64,000 bases of DNA, taken from assembly GCA_001949185.1 (NCBI GenBank), contig BDGG01000009.1:212822-276821 (forward strand), read 5' to 3'. The translations under genes and the position numbers were made by a program. This document shows positions 1-11,500 of the stretch, piece by piece. Position 1 is the first letter of the stretch, and every line of letters starts with the position of its first letter. The notes beneath the pieces were generated by a model. The model saw nothing but the letters and a program-made list of their open reading frames with translations. It did not search any database and was not told where the DNA came from. This DNA is from Ramazzottius varieornatus. Taxonomy: Eukaryota > Tardigrada > Eutardigrada > Parachela > Ramazzottiidae.

Positions 1-1218
1 ACGGTGGCGGTGTGACTCAGAAGGAAAACTTGTTTTCTGCGGTTCACTATACATGATGCATCCAGTGATACATTGTAGCTTTATAGCCCGTCCTCATAGT
101 CATCGCCGCAATGGACTTATATGGCATCTCCGCTGGCCAAGCTTCGCAGTAGCAGCCAGACGGTAGGCGCATGGATACTTCCGGAAGTTTTTCTTGCGCT
201 CTATCATGCCTCGTCTTTTTTAGTTCGCGCGAGTGCTCTTACCACGATATCAACACGAGCCTGTTTTCCCCACGCCTATGAAAATTTATGACTTCTGCCC
301 AGGGTCTCGCTGAATGCATTACATGTTGCACAAACAACAGACTACCGCAGAAAAATCCCGTGGCAGAACTAGGCGTGGCGTGCATGAGAATTGATGCGTT
401 CGATGTCTCGACGTGACAGTCTCAGATCCAGCTATTCTTTACACAACAGCTCATGTATTGACCGACATGCATTGGGCTCAAGCATTTCCAGCTGTTGAAT
501 CTCTGATATGCCACAGTCTGCCAGAAAGACTCCAAGTCTGCAGATCCGTCAAAGTTCGAGACCTCTGGACTTTAGGTTTTCTGCACGATGCTCCAGGTTG
601 TTTGCCCCAAAGAAACGAAAGGTTTCAGCTGTAGACCGCAGAACTGAAACGTTAACGTGATCGTAGGAGTGTAGCCAAACCCACCGATAATGTAGACTTA
701 ATATTACGTGTACCATATATCAGATAATGATGACGTTTGTTTTATCTGAACTTACGGTATGTAGGACTTTTGGGTGAATGTCTAACTCATGATAACGATA
801 GTCTATTCGATCACCGCCAAACGTATTCATCTCAACATTATAATTTCGAAGAATGAGTGTCAGGAACTGGCATCAACAACTGGAAAAACAAGGGGGCGCA
901 GTATTCATGGTTGAGGCAGGGAGTATTGTAATCATAACTCATAAGAACCGAAACGTCCATGCCGTCACCTAATCAAAATCACTCAAGTACCGTCCAATTA
1001 CGACCTACGCATGCGGTGCAGCATTATGTACCTAACAAACAATGATTTTCCTTCGGTAACCCGTAATGATAACCGGGATTCCGTCCTTAGAAGTACGTAG
1101 GACCGACATCATCAGCTTGATTATGCTTCGCGTCTTCCTTATAACCCATCAGCCCATACCCAGTTTCTGTTCATTTTTTACATCAGGTTGAGGTGTTTCG
1201 TAAGAGACTGGCACCACC
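1..1218. other. gene-free stretch at the left edge
   Basis: No open frame with family similarity or a convincing splice pattern is visible. The longest open frame (413-634, +) is 73 codons and resembles nothing I know. The region probably holds the promoter and 5' UTR of the gene starting at 1219. Confidence 0.5.
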
Positions 1219-2070
1219 ATGCCACGCTCGGAAAAGATGACCAACGTAACTCGTTTCACATCATTATACGGTCTCTTGATAGTCAGTCTATACTCCAAGA
1301 AACTTCCTGGTGGTAATGCAGCGGCCTTAGCAGGGGGCAGTGGTCGATCCTTCATGCCACAAGACCGCCACCTGTACTTCTCGCCTTCCCGCAATCTCTT
1401 CGGCACCATGAGCGGCGACTCGAAGTGGGCCAGTTTCCCCAAGAAGGACTTATCGGCTTTGCTGTCGGACCCGGAAGTCGAAACTAACAGACAGCAAAAG
1501 AGATCGCTGGAACACTTCATCGACGACAGTAACAGTTTCTACGGCCTGAACTACTTTGGAGACTACGAAATGCCGTACGATTACCCACAGGTAAAATTCT
1601 GTTGCAGTACCGAAGGTCGGCAAACGAAACGTACAGGATCGTTGTCTCAAACTGGCGCACGTTTTCGGCCAATAACAACGAGAACATGCGCCACTATAGT
1701 CCTCAAGTGGTGTTATTTCAAGTGGCGCATGCTCCCGTTGTTGTTGGCTGGTAGCTTGCGCCACTTGAGACAAGGATATCTCGTTCGGTTTGTCGATCTC
1801 CGATGTTTTCTCATGGCACTGAATACAGTACTGACTATTTGGTTACAGGCACAGATTGAAGCGCCATTGACGAATATGGCTAAACGTTTCGGACGGGTTC
1901 AGTACCGCAGTGAGAAACCGCTTTCGCAATGGTTACACTCCAATTTTTCACCAGAGGGCGACTCCAGCGATATTCTAACGGAAAGTTTGCAAAGCGGCTC
2001 TTTCTCCGGGAAGCATAGCTTGAAACCCAAAGGGCCTAACACCCTTTTTAAGATGCGCTTATTTGGCTGA
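1219..2070 (+). CDS. putative secreted neuropeptide-like precursor, 2 exons
   Basis: Exons 1219-1590 and 1849-2070, phase-0 intron, 197 aa. The start ATG has the context ACCACCATG and an in-frame TAA lies five codons upstream, so the start is well supported. Residues about 8-25 are hydrophobic and could act as a signal or anchor sequence. The mature part has dibasic sites (QQKRS, MAKRFGR) and the protein ends in KMRLFG followed directly by the stop; a terminal Gly after a short basic-hydrophobic motif is the usual amidation signal of neuropeptide precursors. That role is inferred from layout only; no known peptide family is recognised. The 258-nt intron holds a double family A hairpin and is itself open in frame, so retention would give 283 aa. 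The protein could also be an unrelated secreted or nuclear factor. Confidence 0.5.
   Translation: MPRSEKMTNVTRFTSLYGLLIVSLYSKKLPGGNAAALAGGSGRSFMPQDRHLYFSPSRNLFGTMSGDSKWASFPKKDLSALLSDPEVETNRQQKRSLEHFIDDSNSFYGLNYFGDYEMPYDYPQVKFCCSTEGRQTKRTGSLSQTGARFRPITTRTCATIVLKWCYFKWRMLPLLLAGSLRHLRQGYLVRFVDLRCFLMALNTVLTIWLQAQIEAPLTNMAKRFGRVQYRSEKPLSQWLHSNFSPEGDSSDILTESLQSGSFSGKHSLKPKGPNTLFKMRLFG
1611..1804. repeat. family A foldback element, two hairpins
   Basis: Lies in the intron of the neuropeptide-like gene. Ends GGTCGGCAAACGAAAC and GTTCGGTTTGTCGATC are inverted; two GTGGCGCA-type hairpins lie between. Confidence 0.75.
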
Positions 2071-2478
2071 TTTATTCAGCTTTTTCGGTCTCGGACTATC
2101 GATATCGTTTGATATCAGACTTGTCTTGCAGTAGTCTGAAGCTTCTTTCCCCCGCTAAGTAACGCACGGCGAGAAAGCAGCGTAGTAGTTGGTCGAGATG
2201 GTAGCACGCAGTAAATCCAGAAACCATGATGATATTATACAGTAGGAGAATGATACGATGATGCGTACGATCCGAATTTTCGTCAGTACTTTTTTCACTG
2301 AATTTGATCAGTTTCATGATCAACGCGGAAGCTAGGTCTTCAGAAACGTATGGAGTTATGTAATCAGACTAGATCAGTGGATATGCATTAAATTTTGCTT
2401 CATGGTAATTAGTAGCAGACCATGCGACTCGTTGAAAAATAACAGGTTACAAAAATTTGATGGCGGACAACAAGCGGT

Positions 2479-4237
2479 TCAACTGCTGGCGAAAGTTCCC
2501 TTGTTACCGGGAGTACTTCTTGGGTAGACTAGATTGTTGGCGGGCGTCTTGAAATCTTCTTGTCTGAGCGGGGCCGGTTGAACGAAGCCGTTGCTGCCGC
2601 AGATGCACTGGCTGGCCAAGGGACAACCAGTTTGCACACTCTCGAAGAAACCCAGAGGTTCAGTCAGCTTCCCGAATAGAATCTCGTACAACCAGCAGAC
2701 GGCGGGATGGACGGAACCGCCAGTACAACGGAACATTTCCGCGTTTCCGGAGGAAGAGTTGGCAATGGGTCCTACAAACAAAGAGCCCTCATGAGGAAGG
2801 AAGCCGATGTGGTCAGTATATCCTTCGGTCTTCATAGCAATAGTGGGAAGTCTCTGTATACCTAAGTTATTTGGGAGGTTGGCAAATAAGATGTAGACGA
2901 TCGTTGGCCCGAGTGGCGCACATTCTCATTGTTATTGACTGGAGCGTGCGCCAGTCAGGACAACAATCTTGTACGTTTGGTTTGTCGGCATCCCGTTCCT
3001 GCCCTTTCTCTACGGAATGTCTGTCAGGGCTGTGCCCGACCTATATTTATATAGGGCACTTCATAGGGCGAAGCAAAAAGGCAGAACAAGATTAGTTTCA
3101 GTGCCCCAACTAACTTCCCACGGATGATTCACGAGGAAGTCAGAAGTGGCTATAGCCGGAACTAAAACAGGTTCAAAGCCTCAACGTACCACAGTTGTCA
3201 TAGGTTGGGCAGACACCGTTGGCCATGTTCGGTGTGCATGTCTGACCGGCAGGAGGTGGATTGCAGGTACTGTAGCAGAAATAAACCCCTTGGAAGCATT
3301 CGCATTCCGCGGTACCGCACTCGTCGTTGGAGTTGGGAGAGATACCCACGACTTGTCCGGGCTGCGAGCAGTTGCGGTTGGTGACGGTAATACTACCACC
3401 TATGAAAAACGAAACGACGAGCTAATTAACCACCCTGTTTTGCTACCGACCGCCTAGGTGTATAGGAGCTCGGCAAGCAAACCCGTCCCAATCGTCTCTC
3501 CAAGTGGCGCACGTCTTCACTAAAGTTGGCTAAAAGCGTGCGCCACTTGGGAAAACGTTCTGGTCAAGTTTGTTTGCCGAGCTCAGATAAGTTGGTCTTA
3601 GCCGACCCACCGTATGTTCGGTCTTACCAGTTTGTGTTGGAGTTGGGCTGACGACAACAGCAACCGGTGCTGGGTTCTGGACGTTGTTACCGTTGTTGTT
3701 GCCGCTATTAACGGGCCTGGAAGTGCTAGTGGCTGGGGTGGGCGATGGCACCGGTGTTAGGGGGACTCCGTCGCTGGTCGAAGGCTGGTTTCCAGTACCT
3801 GCACTTGGGGCAGGGTTGCCTGTATTCATGCCCGTATTACCCTGGTCAGTAGTGCCACCGAAGCCGAATCCTGGGAACTGCGTGGCGAACTGCTTGCGGA
3901 AGTTGTCGAAGACGGGCGAGAAGTCTTGGAATCCACCCCAGTTTCCGCTGTTACCGAAACCTGAACTAGGGCTCGGGTTGGTGTTGCGGTTGTTGGCGTT
4001 TCCGCCGTTGTTGTTGTTACCTCCGAAACCGCTGCCGAAGCTACCAAAGTTACCAAATCCGCTGTTTGGGCCGAAGGAAGGGAACTGTCCGAAACCGGGC
4101 GGCGCGTTTTGAAAACTGAAGGGATTCTGAAAGGGATTCCATTGCTGACCGTTACCACCGTTGTTGCCGTTGTTGTTGAACTGAGCAGCAAAGCTGGAAG
4201 TTAGACTTAGAAGGATTAACACAACGAGTCGCGCCAT
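2479..4237 (-). CDS. secreted Asn/Gly/Phe-rich protein with Cys-rich C-terminal half
   Basis: Minus-strand exons 4237-3628, 3399-3190 and 2861-2479, both introns phase 1, 400 aa. It begins with a clear signal peptide (MARLVVLILLSLTSSFAA). Residues about 19-200 are low-complexity and rich in Asn, Gly, Phe, Pro and Ser, with many GFG and NNG runs. Exon 2 adds a cysteine-dense block with a CGTAECEC core, spaced much like von Willebrand type C or chordin-like modules. Exon 3 adds nine more cysteines in a different arrangement, including CPLASQCIC. Splice junctions restore frame exactly (GGT Gly codons across both), which supports the model. Both introns hold a family A element; intron 2 also has a family B remnant. 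The build suggests an extracellular matrix or cuticle protein; the exact family is not recognised. Confidence 0.75.
2874..2995. repeat. family A foldback element
   Basis: Single degenerate hairpin (GAGTGGCGCAC at 2911 and GCGTGCGCCA at 2944) in intron 2 of the Asn/Gly-rich gene; ends are mutated. Confidence 0.65.
3005..3075. repeat. family B hairpin remnant
   Basis: TTTCTCTACGGAATG followed by GTCAGGGCTGTGCC, ending in AAGCAAAAAGG; diverged copy next to a family A element in the same intron. Confidence 0.45.
3466..3584. repeat. family A element, intact reference copy
   Basis: 119 bp bounded by GAGCTCGGCAAGCAAAC and its near-perfect inverse GTTTGTTTGCCGAGCTC, with one central hairpin of CCAAGTGGCGCACG arms. 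It has no coding capacity and fills most of intron 1 of the Asn/Gly-rich gene. It shows the family design most cleanly. Confidence 0.88.
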
Positions 4238-4589
4238 GTTGAGTGCCAGTTACACGAGAATATGAAACAATAACAGGCGAGAATATTATTGTGATGTTGA
4301 AGGAAAGTCTGGTATATTTATTCTTGTACCACACGAGGAAGTTAACTTTGCACTAGTCGGAAACAACAAGAAATTCAGCCGGTAGCGCTTCTGGGCTGTT
4401 AGCGTTAACGGGAAAGAAGCCGGTTCTTCATGTAAAAATCATGCGTGGTCGTCACCAAGCCACACTGTTGGTCTATCGCAGACGTAACTGCGAAAGGGAA
4501 ATGACGAACGAGTTCTCCATCATTTCAGGCCTGATAGCTTTCGCCAAAATTCGTTACTTCCCCCTAAAACAAAGTGGTTCTGACGTCAG

Positions 4590-4745
4590 TGTACGTTTTC
4601 CCAAGTTGCGTACTCTTCAGCTAATCACATCGACAACATGCGCCACTTGGACTAACTCGAGCAAATAGTTTTACCATGTAGCGCATGTCTCCAGCAAATA
4701 TCTGTGAAGACGTCCGTGACTTGGGGAAACGATCTGATCGAATTG
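4590..4745. repeat. family A element, degenerate, two hairpins
   Basis: CCCAAGTTGCGTAC with ATGCGCCACTTGG, then TAGCGCATGTC with GTGACTTGGGGAAACGATCTG; intergenic. Confidence 0.6.
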
Positions 4746-5610
4746 GTGCACGAACTGCCATATCTTTGTCAAGTCCTGGCTCTCAGTCTAACATGGTTCT
4801 CGAAAGAAATTCGGTGTTGCATAAAGCGCGGCTGGTTGGTTTGCAGCAGACAAAGGAACACTTGGATAGAATTGGCTGAAGATGAAAAGGGGGATAATAC
4901 TGTGATAATTGACAGCATTGAGGGAGGAAATGAAAAGAGGGATATCTCAATTACGTTGGGTAATTTGGTTCGCTATTGGAGCTGGGGCTGGTGTTCGTGT
5001 GGAATAGAGCAGTGCTCGCATGATGAGGCTATAGATGAGTAAATCAGGCAATTACAGTCCAATTTACCGCCCAATCACACTGTATTGACTGTGACGCCAC
5101 CTAAATGGGAACAGTCAGCCAGATTACACGATCCTCCAGATGCTTGCAGCATGTAATGTGACAACAACACCATCATCGACATGCCCGTCACTTCCGCCTC
5201 TGATTGTTCCTAATTTCTTTAGCGTTTCCTAAAGATTCCATCTAAACATCCTAGTTAGCCTAATTCATCGTAAATTACTTTTTCGAGAAAGTCGGATCAA
5301 TTACAGCCTGGTCGCACAAACTTTGTGGCCTTCGGTTCATTGGCGCACATAGAGCACATACAGCGCGCATAAAGCCCATTAAGCACATAGCGTCTTTTTT
5401 CCAACTGGAATTCCAGGATCGCTCTTTCTGTTGACGGTACGGTACTCAAAGGGTCCGACAACAAACCCTCTGAAACCATAACAACAGACCAGAAAGGAAA
5501 AACAGTATTTTACCGCCTTTAAAGTTTTTGCACTTTGCTTTACGAAACACTGTTCTTTTACATGTGCGCGGAACTGGTCAGGAATTCTCGTAGAAAACAG
5601 GCAGGTCCGG

Positions 5611-5888
5611 AGGTTCGGCGAACAAAACTCGGCTAGATTCTTACCCGAGCGGCGCACGTTCTCGGCCTTATTGGCGGGTAACGTGCGCCGCTCGGGAGGA
5701 CCATTTGGCCGAGTCTTGTTATTCTCCCAAGCTGCGTACGCTGTTTGGTTGCATGAAAACGGCTGCTTCTTACGGAACTATGTTAGTCGAGTTTGTTTTC
5801 CGAAGTGGCGCTCGCTTTCAGTAATATTGGCCGATGATGTGGATCACTTGATGAAACGACCTCAATGACGTTTGTTTGCCGAACTGCC
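5611..5888. repeat. family A composite element, three hairpins
   Basis: Outer ends GGTTCGGCGAACAAAACTCG and GTTTGTTTGCCGAACT enclose three hairpin units (near 5645-5698, 5715-5785 and 5803-5865). Intergenic, upstream of bsx. Confidence 0.65.
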
Positions 5889-6545
5889 ATTTTGGTCGTC
5901 TCACACAAGTCGGTCTAAAATTTTAGTAGCATCAGGAAATGTCAGGAAGAGACCGGAGATACTGGGCTTTGTGTCTGCGCTGAGTGAAGTGGGAGTGATG
6001 GTCCTGATGGGGATGGTGGTTGGAGAGATTGGAGCATTTAAGTAACAATTATCCCTGGGACAACACGTTCCGCCCAGATAATTCCCCGTGGGCCACACAT
6101 TGCCAGAGTGTAATATGGACTCTATTACCGATCTCCTCCCGTCCTCCCTCGTTGACAAAAGACAAGCTGTTAATGCATTCCCCCTACCGCAGCGACGACA
6201 CGCATCGATTGCTCCAATACTTGCCACTATCCGCTGGAGCAACATGTAGCTTTTGAATGGAGTAATGAACGGCGTGAGTATGTCCCGCCGGGATCGGGAT
6301 TGCAGGCTGCATTTACTGTCAATTTGCAGCCATTTGCCCAATTAACGCCATTGCTACCCACGCACACCCGCTCTTTGACACGTACATACATACGCTAGCC
6401 CTTCACATTCGTTCCCGCTTGTTAATTATCAAGTTGAAAAGAAGCCTCGTTCCATATGAGGCCACTTCACTTGTCTTTTTCGGACACTTCATCCCATCTC
6501 TAGCGTTGGTATCAACTAACCGCAAAGGTCACTGCCGACGTCGAG

Positions 6546-7824
6546 ATGTCTGGCACCACTTCGTCTTCTAAAGTCTCTTTTCGTATTGAAGACCTCCTAC
6601 CGACCGCTTCTTCGCCAAACAAGCAGTCGCCTTCCAGTCTGGCTACTTCTCATGGCGTGACTTCCGCATCGGTGATGCCTGGCGTGAATTCTCAGGGATC
6701 GAACAAGTCTTGCCCTCTACCAACATCTCCGGACACGAGCTGCAAAATGTCGACCGTCTCACCGGCTTCGTACGCTAGTTGGTGGCTTTCAGGATTCGGA
6801 GCGCACGGTGCGAGTGTCCCTTATCATCGATGGCTATATAATGGCAGCGGCCACAACGAGGCACCTCTTGTGATGCCAACACCAGGTGCGACTTTATCTT
6901 GACCTTTGCTTGGTTCTTGCTGTCCATTCAATTTAAGCCCTGAGCTTTGCCCTAAGTGTTTACAGGTTTCCATCTGCCACCTTTCTTCCAGCAGATGCAT
7001 CAGAACACCAACAATCCCATGCATATGCACGGAGAGATGGAAGGTCAAGCCAACACAAAACAGTGCAGACGACGCAAGGCTAGGACCGTCTTTAGCGATC
7101 AACAACTCAACGGTACGATAAAGTTCTCTCAAGTGACGCATGTCTTCAACGCCATTGGGTGAAGGCGTGCGCCGCTCGAGAAAACGTTCCAAGCAGGTTT
7201 CCTCTCCAAGTGACGCACGCTTGCGGTATTATTGGCCGAATCGTGCGCCAGTTACAAACAGATCTGCATAAATTCATTTTGCCGGCGTCTGATTTCTTGT
7301 ATGAGTGTTTTGATTGATGTTTTCAGGTTTGGAAAAGCGCTTTGAGTCGCAGCGTTATCTATCTACCCCGGAGCGTGTAGACCTAGCTACTCAACTATTT
7401 TTGAGTGAAACACAAGTCAAGACATGGTTCGTAAGTAGCCCTCCTTCAACATTGATAGCTCCTTGTGTTTGTGGTAATTGGCTTAAAAGGCTCTTTACAC
7501 CTTCGGCTTTTCAATCATTACAGCAAAATCGCCGGATGGTAAGTTGAGCAATTATACCGCCTACCGTTTCATTGAACATCAAGCCATTGATTATGATATC
7601 GCTGATAGAAGCACAAGAAGCAGGGGAGGAAGAGCAAAGAGGAGGCGTTGCGGCCGCCGCTGGCCTCCAGCAGCTTCTCTAATGCTCCCCTTTGCATGCC
7701 CGAAAAAGCCATCGTCACACTCACCGCACCCATGGATGACCCTTTTCACGGCCACCACCGCCATCCAGATTCGGCCAGCGATACAAACCCGTCCTACACT
7801 TCGTCCATACATTCCCTGGACTGA
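6546..7824 (+). CDS. bsx: brain-specific homeobox protein (BSX)
   Basis: Exons 6546-6885, 6966-7112, 7327-7430, 7524-7538 and 7609-7824, 273 aa. Residues about 149-208 form a homeodomain that matches the BSX type ([50 protein letters not shown]). The N-terminus carries an eh1-like [10 protein letters not shown], a Groucho-type repressor motif also present in vertebrate BSX as SFFIEDIL, and an MPTP stretch. W48 of the homeodomain is residue 196. The fourth exon is only 15 nt and encodes QNRRM, homeodomain positions 50-54, flanked by strong sites (ATTACAG before, GTAAGT after). Intron 2 contains a family A element. A nuclear DNA-binding transcription factor; in vertebrates BSX acts in hypothalamic and pineal neurons. 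Assignment is confident; the exact start could lie at another ATG. Confidence 0.93.
7121..7266. repeat. family A element in homeobox intron
   Basis: Two hairpins (CAAGTGACGCATG/GCGTGCGCCGCTCG and CAAGTGACGCACG/CGTGCGCCAGTT) fill most of bsx intron 2; terminal repeats are lost. Confidence 0.7.
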
Positions 7825-7838
7825 GCGGTGGAAGCTGA

Positions 7839-8165
7839 AAGCTCGGCAAACAAACTCGACAACCATCCCAGTCGGGTTCTTGGTCCCTACTCTGTAGTCC
7901 TCCACTCACGGGTCCGACGCACGAAATCTGGTTTAACTAAGTTTGTAACCAGCGTCTAATCAGCTTTTTATCTGATTTTGGCAGGTTTTTGACCAAAAAG
8001 GCCATGAAATCCAGGTGCAACCTGCTATCGTGAAATCAGCTTTTTTTTCTGACGAACTAGTGATCCGGCTAGGCTGGAAGTTCGACTTTTTGAGTGGCGC
8101 ACGTACTCGCCAATAACATCGAGAGCGTGCGCTACTTGAAAAAACAATCTGGTCGAGTTTCCACT
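7839..8165. repeat. family A remnant: orphan end plus hairpin
   Basis: The outer end AGCTCGGCAAACAAACTCG sits at 7840, 15 nt past the bsx stop; a hairpin (GAGTGGCGCACG/GCGTGCGCTACTTG) follows at 8092-8140. The intervening DNA is unrelated, so these may be two partial copies. Confidence 0.5.
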
Positions 8166-8530
8166 CGAAGCTGATAAGAGTACTTTTATAGTTTTCATCC
8201 AGTCGAAACTTTGTCAGGTATTTGGCGAACGGCTGGCTGATATATCCGCGCAGAAATCTTGATGGGTTAAGACCATAGGAGGAAAAGCATACTTTATGTA
8301 TCAATCGTACTAGCTAATCGTACTGTAAGCCCATTAAAAACACCTTATCACGAAAAGGCAGTTTTCATGGCAGTTACACGTAAGAAATTCTGCGACGATA
8401 TGAAACAGTTTGAGGCATGCTGGATTACCGGAAAACTTAGCTCGTAGATGGACATATTGGTCGAGGTGCCAAGGATTATGTAGCGCTTGTAAATAAACTG
8501 ACCAGTCGAAACGACGGAATCTCACTTACA

Positions 8531-11500
8531 ATGGTATTCAGTGACTCTTCCGCCTTTGGGCGCATTTTCGGCAATGTCGGTGTATGGAAATTGTCGCTGT
8601 TCTTCATTGTTCCATGTGCCCTATCCCCGCTCCTCTTCCTGTTCGACTCACAGGTGAGTTTTTCCTGCACAAAGAATTCAGTATTGTGTGCATCACCATG
8701 ACCTACTTTGAGTTGTGTAGAGCGCCAAAACCGGATATTTGATGTTGATCGTCTCCTTCTTCCTGGTCTTTGACATATTGCCCATCGCCATGACAGTGCT
8801 TTTTTGCGTCTTCCTGATGGCTATAACTGGCACACAGAGCATTACCGAAGCTGCCACTGCGTTCGCCTCGGTGGGTTTTCTTCAGCCCTTGGAGAGGAGC
8901 GACTAGCAAACCGGGAGCTCGGCAAACAAACTCGTCCAGCCCCTCTTTCGAAGTGGCGCATGCTTTCGGTTAAGATAATACCGAAAGTATGCGCCACCGA
9001 GGAATCTTGTCCAGTCTGTTTTTCCAAGTGGCACACGTTGTCCGCGATTTTGCCGAGTAACGTGCGCCACTTGCGAAAGCAATCTTATTACGGTTGTTTT
9101 CCGAGCTTCCCTATACCTTGTACTGTACTTCTGGGTCTGTAATTATAGGAAACCTTCTTTCTCTTTGCGTCGGTGCTGATGTTGGCCATCTCCATCGAGG
9201 AAACCACCCTCCATAACCGCATCGCCCTGAAGGTTCTCCGTTTGATCGGTGTGAGCCGCTCTCGCCTTATTCTGGGCTTTATCCTGATCAGTGGACTTCT
9301 GTCCATGTGGATGTCCAATTCTGCCGTTACGCTCATGACCTTACCCATCGCCATGGCTGTTAGTGATAGCCTCAACCCCGATATGGATGAAATCGAGCCG
9401 GCAAAGGTACCCGCCGCCATTCCCTACAAGGAACGCATCCGGTAGGCGGTAACAAATATTCGGTGTCCTTCCTCGTTACCCAATGTGTTCCGCTCGCAGA
9501 TTTCAACTCAGTGCTACCTTTTCGGCTGGCATTCTCTAAATGTACTGTTCTAATCCAACTTTTTGAACTTATGCTAGAAAGCTTTTCCAAAGATAGACTT
9601 GAGTGCTAGAGAAATAAAGTCGACCAGATTTTTTTCCAAGGGGCGCGCACGTTTCCAGTGCTGGTGGCTGGAAGAGTGCGTCATCTGGAAAACTAGTCTC
9701 GTCGAGTTTTTTGGTCGTAGTCTCACTTCGAGATCAACAAAATGGTATTAAGTTTCAAGAAGATTCAATAAGTTATTACCAGAAAACTTATGGGTTCTAG
9801 GCGCATCAGTCAGTGCATTGTCAACTCCCGCAGAACCTCCGCGGTGGTTCCGCCCATCTCCCGCCAGGTTTCTCAAGTCAACGGTGGAGGACAAACAACA
9901 CCCCCTCGCCGGGTCTCCAACGTACGCTTTGCTGCCGATTATGAGCACTTGACGCCCGACAGGCCCGAACTGCAACCCTTATCCCGCGAAACGGAAGCCG
10001 AGCTCGAAGCCTTCCTTAAGGAAGCTAAGCAGAGTCTTGGTGAACGACCCATCATGCGAGATGACGAGCAGGACAAGGAGGAACGTCTCAAGTTATCAAA
10101 GGCTCTACAGCTGGCTACTGCCTATGGGGCCAACATCGGTGGGATGGCCACACTTATCGGGGCGTATCCCAACTTGGTTATGAAGCTTAACGTCGAAAAG
10201 TACGTATCTGTGTCTGAATGGTTATGGAAAGACCGTCTTGCATGGGAGCTCGGCAAAGAAACGTGACCAGTTTTGTCAAGTGGCACACGTTTCGTTGATG
10301 TTGGTGTCGGAGCGCGCGCCACTTGGAAGAACGATCTGTGAGGGTTTCCTTCGAAGTGGCGTTCGCTTCCAGCGTTATTGGCTGAAGCGTGCGCCACTTA
10401 CAAAATGTATTCTGTCGGGTTTGTTTTCCCAAGTGGCGCATGTTCTCGCCAATATTGACTGAAGGCGTACGCTGGGAAAGTTTGCGTGCCGAGCTCCCAT
10501 GTGCTAAATTTTGAACAAGATTGTTTGCTTGTGTTTGCAGGTTGTATGGTATGGATACGGGCTTGAACTTTCTGACATTCCTGATGGTGGCGGCACCTAT
10601 CACCTTTGGAGGCCTGATATTGACGTGGATCATCTTGTCGGCCCTGTTTATCCCGGGATGGTTAACGTCATTCTGGAAGAAAAGTGACGTGATTAACAGA
10701 GTTCGGGAAGCCAAAGCCCGGGTGATCCTGGATGACAAGCACCGCCTTCTGGGGCCCATGAGGTATCAGGGTGGCCTCCTCGTCCGTCGCCTTTTCATAA
10801 TCGTTTAGTTTGGCTAATGGTCGAACTGATATGGGCCCGTTACTCCAGGCAGTCGGAAATCACGGTGGTCATCATCTTCCTGTCCGTCATCGCTCTATGG
10901 TTGACGAGAGATCCTCGTGTAGTCAAAGGCTGGTCTTCCCTCTTGCCAAGCGGGTAAATTCCTGCTTCCTGCACTCACGACGAGAAAATTTGGGCCAGTT
11001 GGGATTACGGGCAACCGTAGAAATGTGACAGAAAGTACATTAGTGTGAATGAGTCGCGTACTTGCATGTTTCGTACCGCCGTAGCGAGAAGGCCTGTTCC
11101 ATAATTTCTCGTCGTGCGTGCTCAGTGACGAAACTTGCCAAATACGCATTTTTTGCGTCTCTTTAGATGTGCCTCCGATTCGATACCAGCACTGGGTGGT
11201 GCTGTACTCCTCTTTGCCCTACCCATCAGTTTTGCCGATATGGCTGACGGTCACTACGCACCCATCCTCACCTGGAAGCGCGTCGCTGCCAAATTCCCCT
11301 GGGAGCTGCTATTGTTTGTGGGGGGACTGACCACTCTGACAAAACTGGCTGATGTAAGTGTCGACCAATAAAACCCCGCAAAGAATAATCGTTCTTGAGA
11401 AGAAACTCTTTCTTTCACAGAAGTCTGGCCTAATTACCTTGATGGGACAACGAGTTCCCGACCTCAGCTCCTACTCTCCCACGCTCATCGCCACCGGTGT

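Larger units (their letters stand above)
4238..6545. other. intergenic stretch with family A copies only
   Basis: About 2.3 kb between divergent genes. The only structures I can name are two family A loci. Short open frames here overlap those repeats or resemble nothing. Promoters for the Asn/Gly-rich gene (-) and bsx (+) must lie at the two ends. Confidence 0.5.

Noticed and set aside
1149-1773. Long minus-strand open frames over the neuropeptide-like gene
   Set aside because: They are the reverse shadow of the plus-strand coding exon, which has a strong start context, a stop upstream and a phase-correct splice; the shadows have no such support.
3466-3584. Family A hairpins as microRNA precursors
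   Set aside because: The stems are only about 14-18 bp with extra outer repeats, and the copies are numerous and unevenly worn, as for transposable elements. Small-RNA data could still show that some are processed.
3684-4112. Plus-strand open frame of 142 codons rich in Pro and Leu
   Set aside because: It is the complement of the Asn/Gly-rich secreted protein exon, whose signal peptide and two in-phase splice junctions identify the minus strand as coding.
4704-5042. Open frame of 112 codons as a gene
   Set aside because: Its first part is a family A hairpin and the rest resembles no family; no splice or start context helps it.
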